From an uncultured Megasphaera sp. (GTDB lineage Bacteria; Bacillota; Negativicutes; Veillonellales; Megasphaeraceae), in NCBI GenBank assembly GCA_900540735.1, contig UQHB01000005.1, positions 1 to 64,000 of the forward strand: 64,000 nucleotides of DNA, in the 5' to 3' direction. Position 1 is the stretch's first letter; every line of letters begins with the position of its first letter. The position numbers and the translations under genes were made by a program. A model generated the notes under the pieces. That model saw only the letters and a program-made list of their open reading frames with translations, was not told where the DNA came from and searched no databases. Below are positions 32,631 through 40,712 of the stretch, piece after piece.

Positions 32631-34043
32631 TTAAATGTGGTCAAATAGTGCTTGCGGTTCTGTAAATTCGAGCATGCCGTCCTTGCCGCCTTCACGACCA
32701 ATACCGCTTTCTTTAAAGCCGCCAAACGGAGCCGTAACGTCGCGCGGCCCTTCGTTGATGTAGACGTTACCGGCAAAGATTTGCTGCCCTACAGCAATAG
32801 CCTGGTCTTTCGGGCCCCACACAGCAGCGTTGAGGCCATAGACGGTATCGTTGGCAATCTGTACAGCTTCTTCCACTGTATCGTAGGCGATGACGCAAAG
32901 AACAGGCCCAAAGATTTCTTCTTGCGCAATGGTCATGTCGTTCGTTACGTCTGTGAAAATCGTCGGTTTTACATAATAGCCGTGATTCGGTGCATCAGGC
33001 AAGCTGCCGGCAAAGAGCGTAGCCCCTTCGTCAATGCCTTTTTGGATATATCCTTTTACCGTATCATACTGGTTGCGCGACGACATAGGCCCAATTTTGA
33101 CGGTTGGGTCTGTCGGGTCGCCGACGGTGTATTCCGGTAATACGTTCTGCATGATTGCTTCGATTTTAGCTTTATCTTCTTTCGGGATAATGAGACGAGA
33201 TAAGGCCGTGCAAGTCTGACCGGCATTGAGGAAAATAGAATTGAAGCACATGCGGACAGCCGGTTCGTAATCGTCGCTCTTGAGGAAGACATACGGCGAT
33301 TTGCCGCCTAATTCCATGCTAATCCGTTTCATCGTGCCGAGGGCGCGTTGGGATACGCCAATACCGGCTTCGGTCGAGCCCGTAAAGGAAATCATGTCGA
33401 TGAGCTTGTTATCGCACATAGCGTTGCCGATTTCACTGCCCCGGCCCGTAACGAGGTTGAAGACCCCTGCGGGGAAGCCAGCTTTATCAAAGGCTTCGGT
33501 CAAATAATACGCCGTAAGCGGTGTATGCTGGCTCGGTTTTAAGACGACTGTGCAGCCGACGAGAATAGCCGGAATGACTTTCTGTACGATTTGGCCAAGA
33601 GGATAGTTCCACGGCGTAATGCAGCCAATGACACCGAGGGGACGGCGATAGACGGTGGACTGAGCCAATTTTTCAACGATTGGCAAGTCTGCCGCTAAGT
33701 CGATATACGACTGAGTACGCACGTATTGGTACTGCGTGTGGTTCGACGTAGCAAAGCTAATAGGCGCACCTAATTCTTTCATGACCGCTTCGGCGATTTG
33801 CGGTTCTAATTCTTTGAAATAAGCAAGCATTTTTTTCATCAAAGAAATACGTTCTGCCATCGGTGCATTAGCCCAGGTCGGGAAAGCTTTTTTCGCAGCC
33901 TTAGCAGCTTTATCTACATCTTCGGCATTGCCAGCCGGAACGCGGGCAAATTTCTGCATCGTTGCCGGATTTTCGACTTCAATAAATTTACCAGAAACAC
34001 TAGGGACCCATTGTCCATTAATATATAAAGTTTCAAAATTCAT
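32631..34043 (-). CDS. NAD(P)-dependent aldehyde dehydrogenase
   Basis: 470 residues, standard ALDH length. Catalytic Cys in FLNAGQTCTALSRL, general-base Glu in ISMELGGKSPYVF, NAD-site ITPWNYPLGQIVQKVIPAI and FTGSTEAGIGV, and the C-terminal EIFGPVLCVIAYDT and PFGGFKESGIGREGG. It oxidises an aldehyde to the acid, substrate not predictable. Monocistronic; its stop is 22 bases from the tRNA-Leu promoter. Confidence 0.9.
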   Translation of the reverse strand: MNFETLYINGQWVPSVSGKFIEVENPATMQKFARVPAGNAEDVDKAAKAAKKAFPTWANAPMAERISLMKKMLAYFKELEPQIAEAVMKELGAPISFATSNHTQYQYVRTQSYIDLAADLPIVEKLAQSTVYRRPLGVIGCITPWNYPLGQIVQKVIPAILVGCTVVLKPSQHTPLTAYYLTEAFDKAGFPAGVFNLVTGRGSEIGNAMCDNKLIDMISFTGSTEAGIGVSQRALGTMKRISMELGGKSPYVFLKSDDYEPAVRMCFNSIFLNAGQTCTALSRLIIPKEDKAKIEAIMQNVLPEYTVGDPTDPTVKIGPMSSRNQYDTVKGYIQKGIDEGATLFAGSLPDAPNHGYYVKPTIFTDVTNDMTIAQEEIFGPVLCVIAYDTVEEAVQIANDTVYGLNAAVWGPKDQAIAVGQQIFAGNVYINEGPRDVTAPFGGFKESGIGREGGKDGMLEFTEPQALFDHI

Positions 34044-34123
34044 CTTCTATACCCCTTTCAAATAATATCTTACACACGTATTGTACTGATTTTTTGAAAA
34101 TTTAGCAATACACTATCATAAAA

Positions 34124-34153
34124 AACAGGCAGAACGTTTCCATTCTGCCTGTT
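34124..34153 (-). terminator. terminator of AGCS symporter gene
   Basis: AACAGGCAGAA / TTCTGCCTGTT, 11-bp perfect stem followed by TTTTTATG on the minus strand. Confidence 0.85.
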
Positions 34154-34172
34154 CCCCTCTATATAATATGTA

Positions 34173-35558
34173 TTAATGCCCCGATGGTACTTGTTCTTTG
34201 ACTGGCTCTTTGGCAGCCTCTTTTTCGGCTTGCAAGTGAGCGTAATATTTCTTCGTTTCGGCGACGACGACACCGCTCAAGCCGATTAAGGCAATTAAGT
34301 TCGGAATAGCCATTAAGCCATTGACAATATCTGCCAAAATCCAGATAACATCTAATTTAATGAAGGCACCGCAGCCAACGAGAATGATGAAAATAATGCG
34401 GTACGGAATAATCCCTTTAACACCGACGAGGTACGTCAAGCACCGTTCACCGTAGTAGTTCCAGCCTAAGATAGTCGTGAAAGCAAAGAGCGTCAAGCCC
34501 ACGCAGAGAATGAGACCGCCTACACCCGGATAGACCATCAAGAAGGCCGCATTCGTCAAGGCTGCACCGTTCAATTCGGTCGTCCATGCGCCGGATACTA
34601 CCAGGCAAAGCCCTGTGAGCGTACAAATAATAATCGTATCGATGAAGGTCCCTGTCATGGACACGAGGCCTTGTTCAGCAGGCCATTTCGTCTTGGCTGC
34701 AGCGGCGACGATAGGCGCACTGCCGAGACCGGATTCATTGGAGAAAACGCCACGAGCTACACCGTTGCGGATAGCCATCATGACCGTTGCCCCCAGGAAG
34801 CCGCCAGCTGCAGCAGTCGGCGAAAAGGCAGACACTAAAATCGTTTCAATAGCAGCCGGAATTTTATCATAGAAAATAACTAAGAAGCCAACCGTCGAAA
34901 GGACGTAAATAATAGCCATAGCCGGTACGATTTTCGACGCTGCTTTCGCAATAGATTGTAAGCCGCCGAGCGTAATAGCTGCGACGAGAATAGTCAAGAC
35001 GACTGCCGTATATTCGACAGGTACGTCCGTAGTCAAGCGCATAATTTCCACAATCGAGTTGACCTGTGCAAATGTCCCAATGCCGAAGAAAGCAACGAGG
35101 ACACCAAAGAAAGCAAATAAGAAACCAAGAGGCTTAAATTTCTTGCCTAAGCCATTTTCAATATAATACATAGGGCCACCGGAAATATTGCCGTTACTAT
35201 CGACAGTCCGATATTTGACAGCCAAGCATCCTTCGGCGTATTTCGTCGCCATGCCTACAAAGGCAGCCATCCACATCCAGAAAATTGCCCCAGGACCGCC
35301 AGCATGTACTGCTGTCGCAACGCCGACGATGTTCCCTGTACCAACAGTAGCCGCTAAAGCCGTGCAGAGAGCCTTGAAAGAATCAATGTCCCCTTCGCCT
35401 TGGTTCTTAGCTGTGAAAATAAGCTTTAAGGCCAAAGGCAATTTGAAAATCTGTAATACTCGCAAGCGTACGGTCAATAAAATGCCTGTACCAATGAGCA
35501 AGACCAGGAGCGGCGGCCCCCACACAAAACTGTCAATCGAATTTAATAACTCTTCCAT
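34173..35558 (-). CDS. alanine/glycine:cation symporter (AGCS family)
   Basis: 461 residues with about ten membrane segments. Family marks are the N-terminal FVWGPPLLVLLIGTGILLTVRL, GTGNIVGVATAVHAGGPGAIFWMWM, and VFSNESGLGSAPIVAAAAKT. It carries alanine or glycine with Na+ or H+. A tandem glycine riboswitch directly upstream shows that glycine controls it. The C-terminal tail is rich in Lys and Glu. Confidence 0.9.
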   Translation of the reverse strand: MEELLNSIDSFVWGPPLLVLLIGTGILLTVRLRVLQIFKLPLALKLIFTAKNQGEGDIDSFKALCTALAATVGTGNIVGVATAVHAGGPGAIFWMWMAAFVGMATKYAEGCLAVKYRTVDSNGNISGGPMYYIENGLGKKFKPLGFLFAFFGVLVAFFGIGTFAQVNSIVEIMRLTTDVPVEYTAVVLTILVAAITLGGLQSIAKAASKIVPAMAIIYVLSTVGFLVIFYDKIPAAIETILVSAFSPTAAAGGFLGATVMMAIRNGVARGVFSNESGLGSAPIVAAAAKTKWPAEQGLVSMTGTFIDTIIICTLTGLCLVVSGAWTTELNGAALTNAAFLMVYPGVGGLILCVGLTLFAFTTILGWNYYGERCLTYLVGVKGIIPYRIIFIILVGCGAFIKLDVIWILADIVNGLMAIPNLIALIGLSGVVVAETKKYYAHLQAEKEAAKEPVKEQVPSGH

Positions 35559-35592
35559 AACCCCATACTTCCTTCCCTATATAGTAACACAA

Positions 35593-35828
35593 AAAGACCT
35601 ACCTCCAGCAACTCTGAAGATAAGTCCAAAAATAGCATGAAAAAGAAAGTATGCAGCTATTCTCTGTCCTTTTGCCTGAGAGATTGGAATAGAGTGTATT
35701 CCTTGCACCTTCGGCGCCCGATTGGGACTCTCCAGAGACGTGTCCATATACGGTCCCGCTCTTTCGAGCACCTGAGAGTTTGACTCCGTCGGCAGGCCTT
35801 GGCCTTCTCCCGTATACTTCATCCACGC
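35593..35828 (-). promoter_or_regulatory. tandem glycine riboswitch with terminator
   Basis: Two aptamers on the minus strand. The first (about 35818-35755) has GGGAGAAGG, GCCGACGGAGTCAAACTCTCAGG and the closing GGGACCGT. The second (about 35741-35660) has GGAGAGTCCC, GCGCCGAAGGTGCAAGG, ATCTCTCAGGC and AAAAGGACAGAG. Downstream, a 13-pair hairpin at 35627-35593 followed by TTTTT is the expression platform, between the aptamers and the symporter. Confidence 0.95.
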
Positions 35829-35843
35829 ATATGCGATGTGTGT

Positions 35844-35872
35844 ATTATAAGACACTTTTATCCGTTTGACAA
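35844..35872 (-). promoter_or_regulatory. promoter of glycine riboswitch-symporter unit
   Basis: TTGTCA (35872-35867), 17 bases, TATAAT (35849-35844) on the minus strand. It overlaps the last codons of the hicAB fusion. Confidence 0.75.
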
Positions 35873-36505
35873 GTACTTTTGTAAATTTTCTTTAAAATAC
35901 TTATTTGTATGAAGGGCATTATTCTGAGATAGTAAGTATACACAATACCGATTCATGCTGATACCTTCTTGCTTAGAATGTTCTGGTAAAGAACGATGCA
36001 AACTTTTGGGAATCCGCAATTTAAATTGCCCAGAATATTCATCTAATGTATCTGGCAAAGGAATCGCAATTCCATCTGCTACGGCTGCTTCTAACCATGC
36101 TCGTTTGGCATCTTGCGCATTGCTGACTACAGCTTCCAGTGTATCTGCACAAGTCAAACATCCCGGCAATTCAAGATATGATGCAACATATCCACCTTCA
36201 GCACTATCTTTTACAATTTCTAATTTATAGGAAAGTTTCATGTATTCTTCAATAGAAAGGTTATTCATGGTGTTCTCCATTTCTACAACTTCACGTACTT
36301 TTTCCACATAAACTCTTTTAATAGGTTCATGTTTAGGAATGGTGATTGGCATTTTTCCAGCTTTTCTAAACGTATAATGACTACTGCCACCACGCGGCGC
36401 ATGCAACACATATCCATAACTTTCTAATACTTTTTGTAATTCTTTAAATCGTAAATCATTTGATAACGTTAGTATTCGTGCCAATAGCTTATCCCACTTT
36501 GACAT
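35858..36505 (-). CDS. HicA-HicB toxin-antitoxin fusion protein
   Basis: 215 residues in one frame. Residues 1-79 match HicA, an mRNA interferase: ELQKVLESYGYVLHAPRGGSSHYTFRKAGKMPITIPKHEPIKRVYV, with the catalytic His in GSSH. Residues 80-215 match HicB: EEYMKLSYKLEIVKDSAEGGYVASYLELPGCLTCADT, then a DNA-binding tail FKLRIPKSLHRSLPEHSKQEGISMNRY. Usually these are two genes; here no stop separates them. An internal ATG at 36268, 6 bases after GGAG (36278-36275), could yield free HicB as well. A palindromic operator lies upstream. No catalytic residue loss is visible. Confidence 0.85.
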   Translation of the reverse strand: MSKWDKLLARILTLSNDLRFKELQKVLESYGYVLHAPRGGSSHYTFRKAGKMPITIPKHEPIKRVYVEKVREVVEMENTMNNLSIEEYMKLSYKLEIVKDSAEGGYVASYLELPGCLTCADTLEAVVSNAQDAKRAWLEAAVADGIAIPLPDTLDEYSGQFKLRIPKSLHRSLPEHSKQEGISMNRYCVYLLSQNNALHTNKYFKENLQKYLSNG

Positions 36506-36527
36506 GTTTCCCCTCTTCTTTTATTTC

Positions 36528-36557
36528 ACAATAGCATGACACCGTATATGGTGTCAA
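36528..36557 (-). promoter_or_regulatory. hicAB promoter with palindromic operator
   Basis: Promoter TTGACA (36557-36552), 18 bases, TATTGT (36533-36528) on the minus strand. A palindrome TGACACC-GTATAT-GGTGTCA (36537-36556) fills the -35 and spacer, where the HicB DNA-binding tail would be expected to bind and repress. Confidence 0.75.
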
Positions 36558-36620
36558 TTATTATAAAAAGAGACAGCTGTTGGTGGGACATCGGCTCTCC
36601 TCGAATTCTTAACAAGATTA

Positions 36621-36657
36621 AAAAAGGCCGTGTGCCGATGTGGTATGCGGTCTTTTT
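36621..36657 (+). terminator. terminator-like hairpin with alternative upstream pairing
   Basis: AAAAAGGCCG (36621-36630) and CGGTCTTTTT (36648-36657) form the stem with one G-U pair. The loop contains GCCGATGT, complementary to ACATCGGC at 36588-36595, so two exclusive folds are possible in a plus-strand RNA. Confidence 0.5.
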
Positions 36658-36679
36658 GCGTTAATATTTTTTACATAAG

Positions 36680-36719
36680 AAACGAGCCTTGCCAGCGTCG
36701 ACTGGTCAGGCTCGTTTTG
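36680..36719 (+). terminator. terminator-like hairpin
   Basis: AAACGAGCC...CCAG / CTGG...GGCTCGTTTT: a stem with small internal loop and a TTTT run on the plus strand, weaker on the minus strand. Confidence 0.55.
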
Positions 36720-37040
36720 TATATCTACGTTATGGGGCTGTCAAAACAGAAGGAAGTAAACGTTTGGCAACCTCGCAGCGTTGACAACCTTATGAAGTTG
36801 TAGTGTAACATATGCTTGGACGACAAGCGGTATCCCCTGCGCAGTGCGCGGCAGGAGGCTCATGCTGTGGTAAATCTTCTGTTGCGTTTCTCATCGTCCA
36901 TCTTGACGCCATAACCATGCCGACGACACTGCTTCAGGGGACACCACCTATCTCCCGTTTTCGAGCTACATTTGGCATGCTGCCTTGGTTTTCGTCTAGG
37001 AGACGTGAACAGGCCAAGCATTAGTAATCAGCAGATGTGA

Positions 37041-37107
37041 AGGAAGGGGTGGTACTTTTTAAACCGAATACGGAACGTCCTGAGATGTAAAAGTACCACC
37101 CCTTCCT
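37041..37107. repeat. 19-bp perfect inverted repeat
   Basis: AGGAAGGGGTGGTACTTTT (37041-37059) and its exact complement (37089-37107) flank a 29-base loop that itself contains CCG-AATA-CGG and GGA-ACG-TCC mini-hairpins. It lies about 90 bases after the nudC stop. It has no clear T run, so it is not a classic terminator. Confidence 0.8.
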
Positions 37108-37198
37108 CGCACCACATGAAAGCCATTGCAAGAGGCCTGCGACTATCCACGACGAGACCTCTCACGCGGTGTGCTACTTAGAATTTGTACGAAAATTA

Positions 37199-38035
37199 CT
37201 ATTTGAATCCTTTCTTAAATAGTGTCATCATTTCCATCGTAAGGCTGGCCTTTTCCGGGTCATCGGGCAGGTCTTCCCGTGCGACCCACTGGGCTGTAGC
37301 CAGTTCATCGTGGTCGACCTTTAGAGTGCCATCACCGTCGAGGTCACACCAAAAGCCAAAGAGAAGCGTGTCTGTAAAACACCACGGCTGGCTTTTGTAA
37401 AATTCCAGATTTTTGACTTTAATGCCTACTTCTTCTATCACTTCCCGATGGACTGTGTCTTCAATGGATTCACCGATTTCTGCAAAGCCTGCAAGGAGAG
37501 CCGCTTTTGTATAGGCCCGGCCAGCGTATTTGGAGACTAAGAGCTTGTCACCATTGCGGACGGCAACGATGACAGCCGGGCAGATTTGCGGATAGAGCAT
37601 AGTGTGACAGTCGTCACAGTAGACCATTCGCTCTGTATCGCTATGGTGCAAAGGCTTGCCGCACTGCCCACAGTAGCAGTGGTTGCGATACCAATTTGCC
37701 AGGGACAGACCGGCGACACCGGCAAAGGCCTGAAAGCGCGGCTCAGCGGCACGCATAAAGTTAATGGACACGTAAGTAAAGCCTTTTGCTTCGGCCAAAG
37801 CTTCGGGGACGAGGAAGTATTGTTCGTCGTCTTCACGAAAGAGCCAGCGCAGCGAGTCTTGTGGGACTTCCGGAAAGTCTGCTATACGCGGATAGGAAAA
37901 GTATCGTTCTCTTGCCGTTTCGTCTACTTTGACGAGGATTTTTCGTCCCTTATAAGACAAAAGGATGCTTTCTGCCGTCGGCGGTACGGGATGATACTCG
38001 TTATGGTAGAGGTGCGGTGCTATATCTTGGATCAT
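37199..38035 (-). CDS. nudC: NAD(+)/NADH pyrophosphatase (NudC, Nudix)
   Basis: 278 residues with the NudC order: N-terminal domain, zinc ribbon YCGQCGKPLHH...MVYCDDCHTMLYPQ, Nudix box GFAEIGESIEDTVHREVIEEVGI and the NudC-specific KSQPWCFTDTLLFGFW. It hydrolyses NADH to NMNH and AMP and may decap NAD-RNA. Its start overlaps the thrB stop by 4 bases, so it is the tail of the hom-thrB unit. Confidence 0.85.
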   Translation of the reverse strand: MIQDIAPHLYHNEYHPVPPTAESILLSYKGRKILVKVDETARERYFSYPRIADFPEVPQDSLRWLFREDDEQYFLVPEALAEAKGFTYVSINFMRAAEPRFQAFAGVAGLSLANWYRNHCYCGQCGKPLHHSDTERMVYCDDCHTMLYPQICPAVIVAVRNGDKLLVSKYAGRAYTKAALLAGFAEIGESIEDTVHREVIEEVGIKVKNLEFYKSQPWCFTDTLLFGFWCDLDGDGTLKVDHDELATAQWVAREDLPDDPEKASLTMEMMTLFKKGFK

Positions 38036-38949
38036 TCTACAAATTCCGCGCCGTGGTTACAGCATTTTAAAATATGGCCTGTCGATTCGATACCGTGCGA
38101 ACGGAACGTATCCATCATGGCTTTCATAATGTCTTCTTCGTGGTCTAAGGCAAAAGCAATGAGGGTCGAACCAGAACCACTGATGGTCGCGCCGAGAGCA
38201 CCGGCTTTCGTTGCCGCTTTGAGGACCATGTCGCCAGACGGAATGAGGCGGATACGGTACGGCACGTGCAGTCTATCTTGGAGGCCGTAGAAAAGACGGT
38301 CGTATTGTTTCGTAAAGAGAGCCGACACGAGGAAGCTGACACGGCTGACGTTGAAGACAGCACTTTGGTAATCGATAGTCTTCGGCAAAGCTTCACGAGC
38401 CGCTTCGGTGAGGACTTCTACTTCCGGGCTGACTGTAATGAACGAGAGCGTATCGTCAATAGGAATAGAATTGGTCATCGTCTTACCATCGACCATGATG
38501 GAAACAGAGAGACCACCGTAGAGAGCCGGTGCCACGTTATCGGGATGGCCTTCCATGACGGTAGCAAGAGTGAGCATGTCTTCTTTCGTCATTTTCTGGC
38601 CTGTCAATTCATTGCCAATGAGGATGCCGCCGACGAGAGCTGCGGAACTGCTGCCGAGGCCGCGACTTGGCGGAATGTGATTGACGAGGCGCAAGGTGCC
38701 GCCTTTCGGAAGGGGCTGGCGATTTTTAATGGCTACGGCTTTCATCGCTTGGCCAACCATATTTTTCGCAAAGACTTTAGGAATAGAGTCTTGACCAAGA
38801 CCTTCAAGTTCAATAGTGATTTCGCTTTTATTCGGGTCTGGCGTAAAGTAAATGTCATTGAAATAGTTGAGGGCAATACCAACCGCATCAAAACCGGAAC
38901 CAACGTTAGCGGATGTTGCAGGAATACGGACGTGCAATGTTTTTGTCAT
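38032..38949 (-). CDS. thrB: homoserine kinase
   Basis: 305 residues, GHMP kinase. ATP-binding PPSRGLGSSSAALVGGILIG, N-terminal VRIPATSANVGSGFDAVGIAL and C-terminal GALGATISGSGSTLIAFA are diagnostic. It phosphorylates homoserine on the way to threonine. Three bases separate it from hom upstream. Threonine synthase is not in the window. Confidence 0.9.
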   Translation of the reverse strand: MTKTLHVRIPATSANVGSGFDAVGIALNYFNDIYFTPDPNKSEITIELEGLGQDSIPKVFAKNMVGQAMKAVAIKNRQPLPKGGTLRLVNHIPPSRGLGSSSAALVGGILIGNELTGQKMTKEDMLTLATVMEGHPDNVAPALYGGLSVSIMVDGKTMTNSIPIDDTLSFITVSPEVEVLTEAAREALPKTIDYQSAVFNVSRVSFLVSALFTKQYDRLFYGLQDRLHVPYRIRLIPSGDMVLKAATKAGALGATISGSGSTLIAFALDHEEDIMKAMMDTFRSHGIESTGHILKCCNHGAEFVE

Positions 38950-38952
38950 AGT

Positions 38953-40239
38953 TTACACCTCGATTACGCGAATCGCATTGGCAATGCGACGGACGCAGGA
39001 TAGATTTTTGATTTCTTTCAATGATTCTTGGACACGGCCATAGGCAGAGCAATCAGTCAAGATGACGATTTCTGCAATTTCAGCCGTTTCATCTTTCTGG
39101 ATGAGGGAACGAATACTAATCCGATGGTCTGCTAAGACACGAGAAATGCTGGCAAGGACGCCTGTAGCATTGTCGACGACCATACGCAAATAGTAAGGCG
39201 CGCAAATCGTGTTCTGGTCTTTGATTTTCGCTTCATGCCAAACGAAGTCGCGGCGCCCTGTAATCTTGATGTTGAAGTGAAGAATAACATTCATGACATC
39301 GCTGACGACAGCACTGGCCGTTGGCAAGGAGCCTGCGCCTTGGCCGTAGAGCATGACATCACCGACGCAGTTGCCGCGGACGAAGACAGCGTTATACGCA
39401 CCGCCGACATTAGCGAGTGGATGGCTCTTACGGATAAAGCCAGGATGGACGTTGAGGGAAATACCGTCTTCTTCATTTCGCGCAATAGCCAAGAGCTTAA
39501 TGACATAGCCCATTTCTTTAGCATGCTGAATGTCTTCTTTGGCGATTTGCGTAATCCCTTCGACATGGACGTCGTCAAAGGTCACAGCAGAATGGAACCC
39601 TAAGGTAGCGAGGATAGCGAGTTTCCGGCCTGCGTCGTAGCCGCTTACATCGTTTGTCGGGTCTGCTTCGGCGTAGCCTTTATCTTGCGCTGCTTTTAGT
39701 GCCGCATCATAGTTCATGCCTGTATCGGTCATTTGGGACAAGATGTAGTTCGTCGTACCATTCATAATGCCAATGATTTCTTCGATTTTATTGCTATTCA
39801 GGGACGAGTACATAGGACGGACAATAGGAATGCCGCCGGCAACGCTCGCTTCAAACTGGAAGTCTACATTATTTTCTTTTGCCAATTTGAGGAGCGGAAT
39901 ACCGTAGTCTGCAATTAAATCTTTATTGGCACTGACGACGCTTTTCCCTTTTCTAAAGCATTGTTCAATGCAGTCTTTCGCAAAATCTGCACTCCCCATG
40001 ACTTCGACGACCACTTCAATTTCATCATCATTGATGATGTCTGTAAAATCTGTCGTCAAATGGATAGACTTCGGTAAATCCATGTGTTCGTACTTTTCAA
40101 TGTCACGAATAAGAACCCGTTTAATCGTAATCTTCGTGTCCAACTGTTCTTCAATGAGCGGGCCATTCATGGATAATAAGTCGATAACCCCTTTACCAAC
40201 AGTACCGCAGCCTAAGAGCGCAATGGCTACATTTTTCAT
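38953..40239 (-). CDS. hom: homoserine dehydrogenase
   Basis: 428 residues: N-terminal NAD(P) site ALLGCGTVGKGVIDLL, catalytic region GIMNGTTNYILSQMTDTGMNYDAALKAAQDKGYAEADPTNDVSGYDAGRKLAILA, and a C-terminal ACT domain (YYLRMVVDNATGVLASISRVLADH) for threonine feedback. Makes homoserine from aspartate semialdehyde. Follows the ACT protein gene by 23 bases and precedes thrB. Confidence 0.9.
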   Translation of the reverse strand: MKNVAIALLGCGTVGKGVIDLLSMNGPLIEEQLDTKITIKRVLIRDIEKYEHMDLPKSIHLTTDFTDIINDDEIEVVVEVMGSADFAKDCIEQCFRKGKSVVSANKDLIADYGIPLLKLAKENNVDFQFEASVAGGIPIVRPMYSSLNSNKIEEIIGIMNGTTNYILSQMTDTGMNYDAALKAAQDKGYAEADPTNDVSGYDAGRKLAILATLGFHSAVTFDDVHVEGITQIAKEDIQHAKEMGYVIKLLAIARNEEDGISLNVHPGFIRKSHPLANVGGAYNAVFVRGNCVGDVMLYGQGAGSLPTASAVVSDVMNVILHFNIKITGRRDFVWHEAKIKDQNTICAPYYLRMVVDNATGVLASISRVLADHRISIRSLIQKDETAEIAEIVILTDCSAYGRVQESLKEIKNLSCVRRIANAIRVIEV

Positions 40240-40262
40240 TTCTCGTTTCCCCCTTTTAGTGC

Positions 40263-40712
40263 TTACGCCTGGCCAATGACAGAAACTTTACTAACACCAG
40301 GTAAGCTTTCCAGATTTTTAATTAAATCACTAACAGGAACAATCATTCCTTTAGTTTCTATAGAAATACTGACATCAGCCATCCCTTGGAGGGGAATGCC
40401 TTGGTTGATAGTCAAAATACTACCTTTCGTAACGGCTACGGCATTTAAGACTTGTGACAGTTCGCCAGGCCGGTCAAAAATGAGCATCGTCAAGGTGACG
40501 ATTTTCCCTTGGGTCACGTCAGAAAAGGGAAAGACGAAATCTTTGTACTTATAAAAGGCACTGCGGCTGAGATCCATCATGTGGACTGCTTCGTTAATGG
40601 TCTTGGCCTGGCGGTGCTTTAAAATTTCTTTGACTTTAATGGTCTTTTTAATGGCTTCCGGTAAAATATCTTCGCGCACTAAATAGAATGGGTAGTTCTG
40701 CTCCTCTTTCAC
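40263..40712 (-). CDS. ACT domain protein (PheB/UPF0735-like)
   Basis: 149 residues: an N-terminal helix-turn-helix-like part (KVKEILKHRQAKTINEAVHMMDLSRSAFYKYKDFVFPF) and a C-terminal ACT domain (TMLIFDRPGELSQVLNAVAVTKGSILTINQ). Proteins of this type commonly precede hom and probably sense an amino acid, but the partner is unknown. It overlaps the epimerase gene by 4 bases. Confidence 0.8.
   Translation of the reverse strand: MKEEQNYPFYLVREDILPEAIKKTIKVKEILKHRQAKTINEAVHMMDLSRSAFYKYKDFVFPFSDVTQGKIVTLTMLIFDRPGELSQVLNAVAVTKGSILTINQGIPLQGMADVSISIETKGMIVPVSDLIKNLESLPGVSKVSVIGQA

Larger units (their letters stand above)
36560..37198. other. structured non-coding region of unknown function
   Basis: About 640 bases without a convincing gene. 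It holds a terminator-like hairpin AAAAAGGCCG / CGGTCTTTTT (36621-36657), an upstream ACATCGGC (36588-36595) able to pair with GCCGATGT (36634-36641) in that hairpin loop, a second hairpin around AAACGAGCC / GGCTCGTTT (36680-36717), short hairpins near 36814-36860, and a 19-bp perfect inverted repeat at 37041-37107. A 70-codon plus frame at 36812-37024 has no family resemblance. The density of hairpins suggests structured RNA or repeats rather than decayed coding DNA. Confidence 0.5.

Noticed and set aside
36812..37024. 70-codon plus frame in the structured region
   Set aside because: No ribosome binding site, no family resemblance, and it runs through hairpin-forming sequence.
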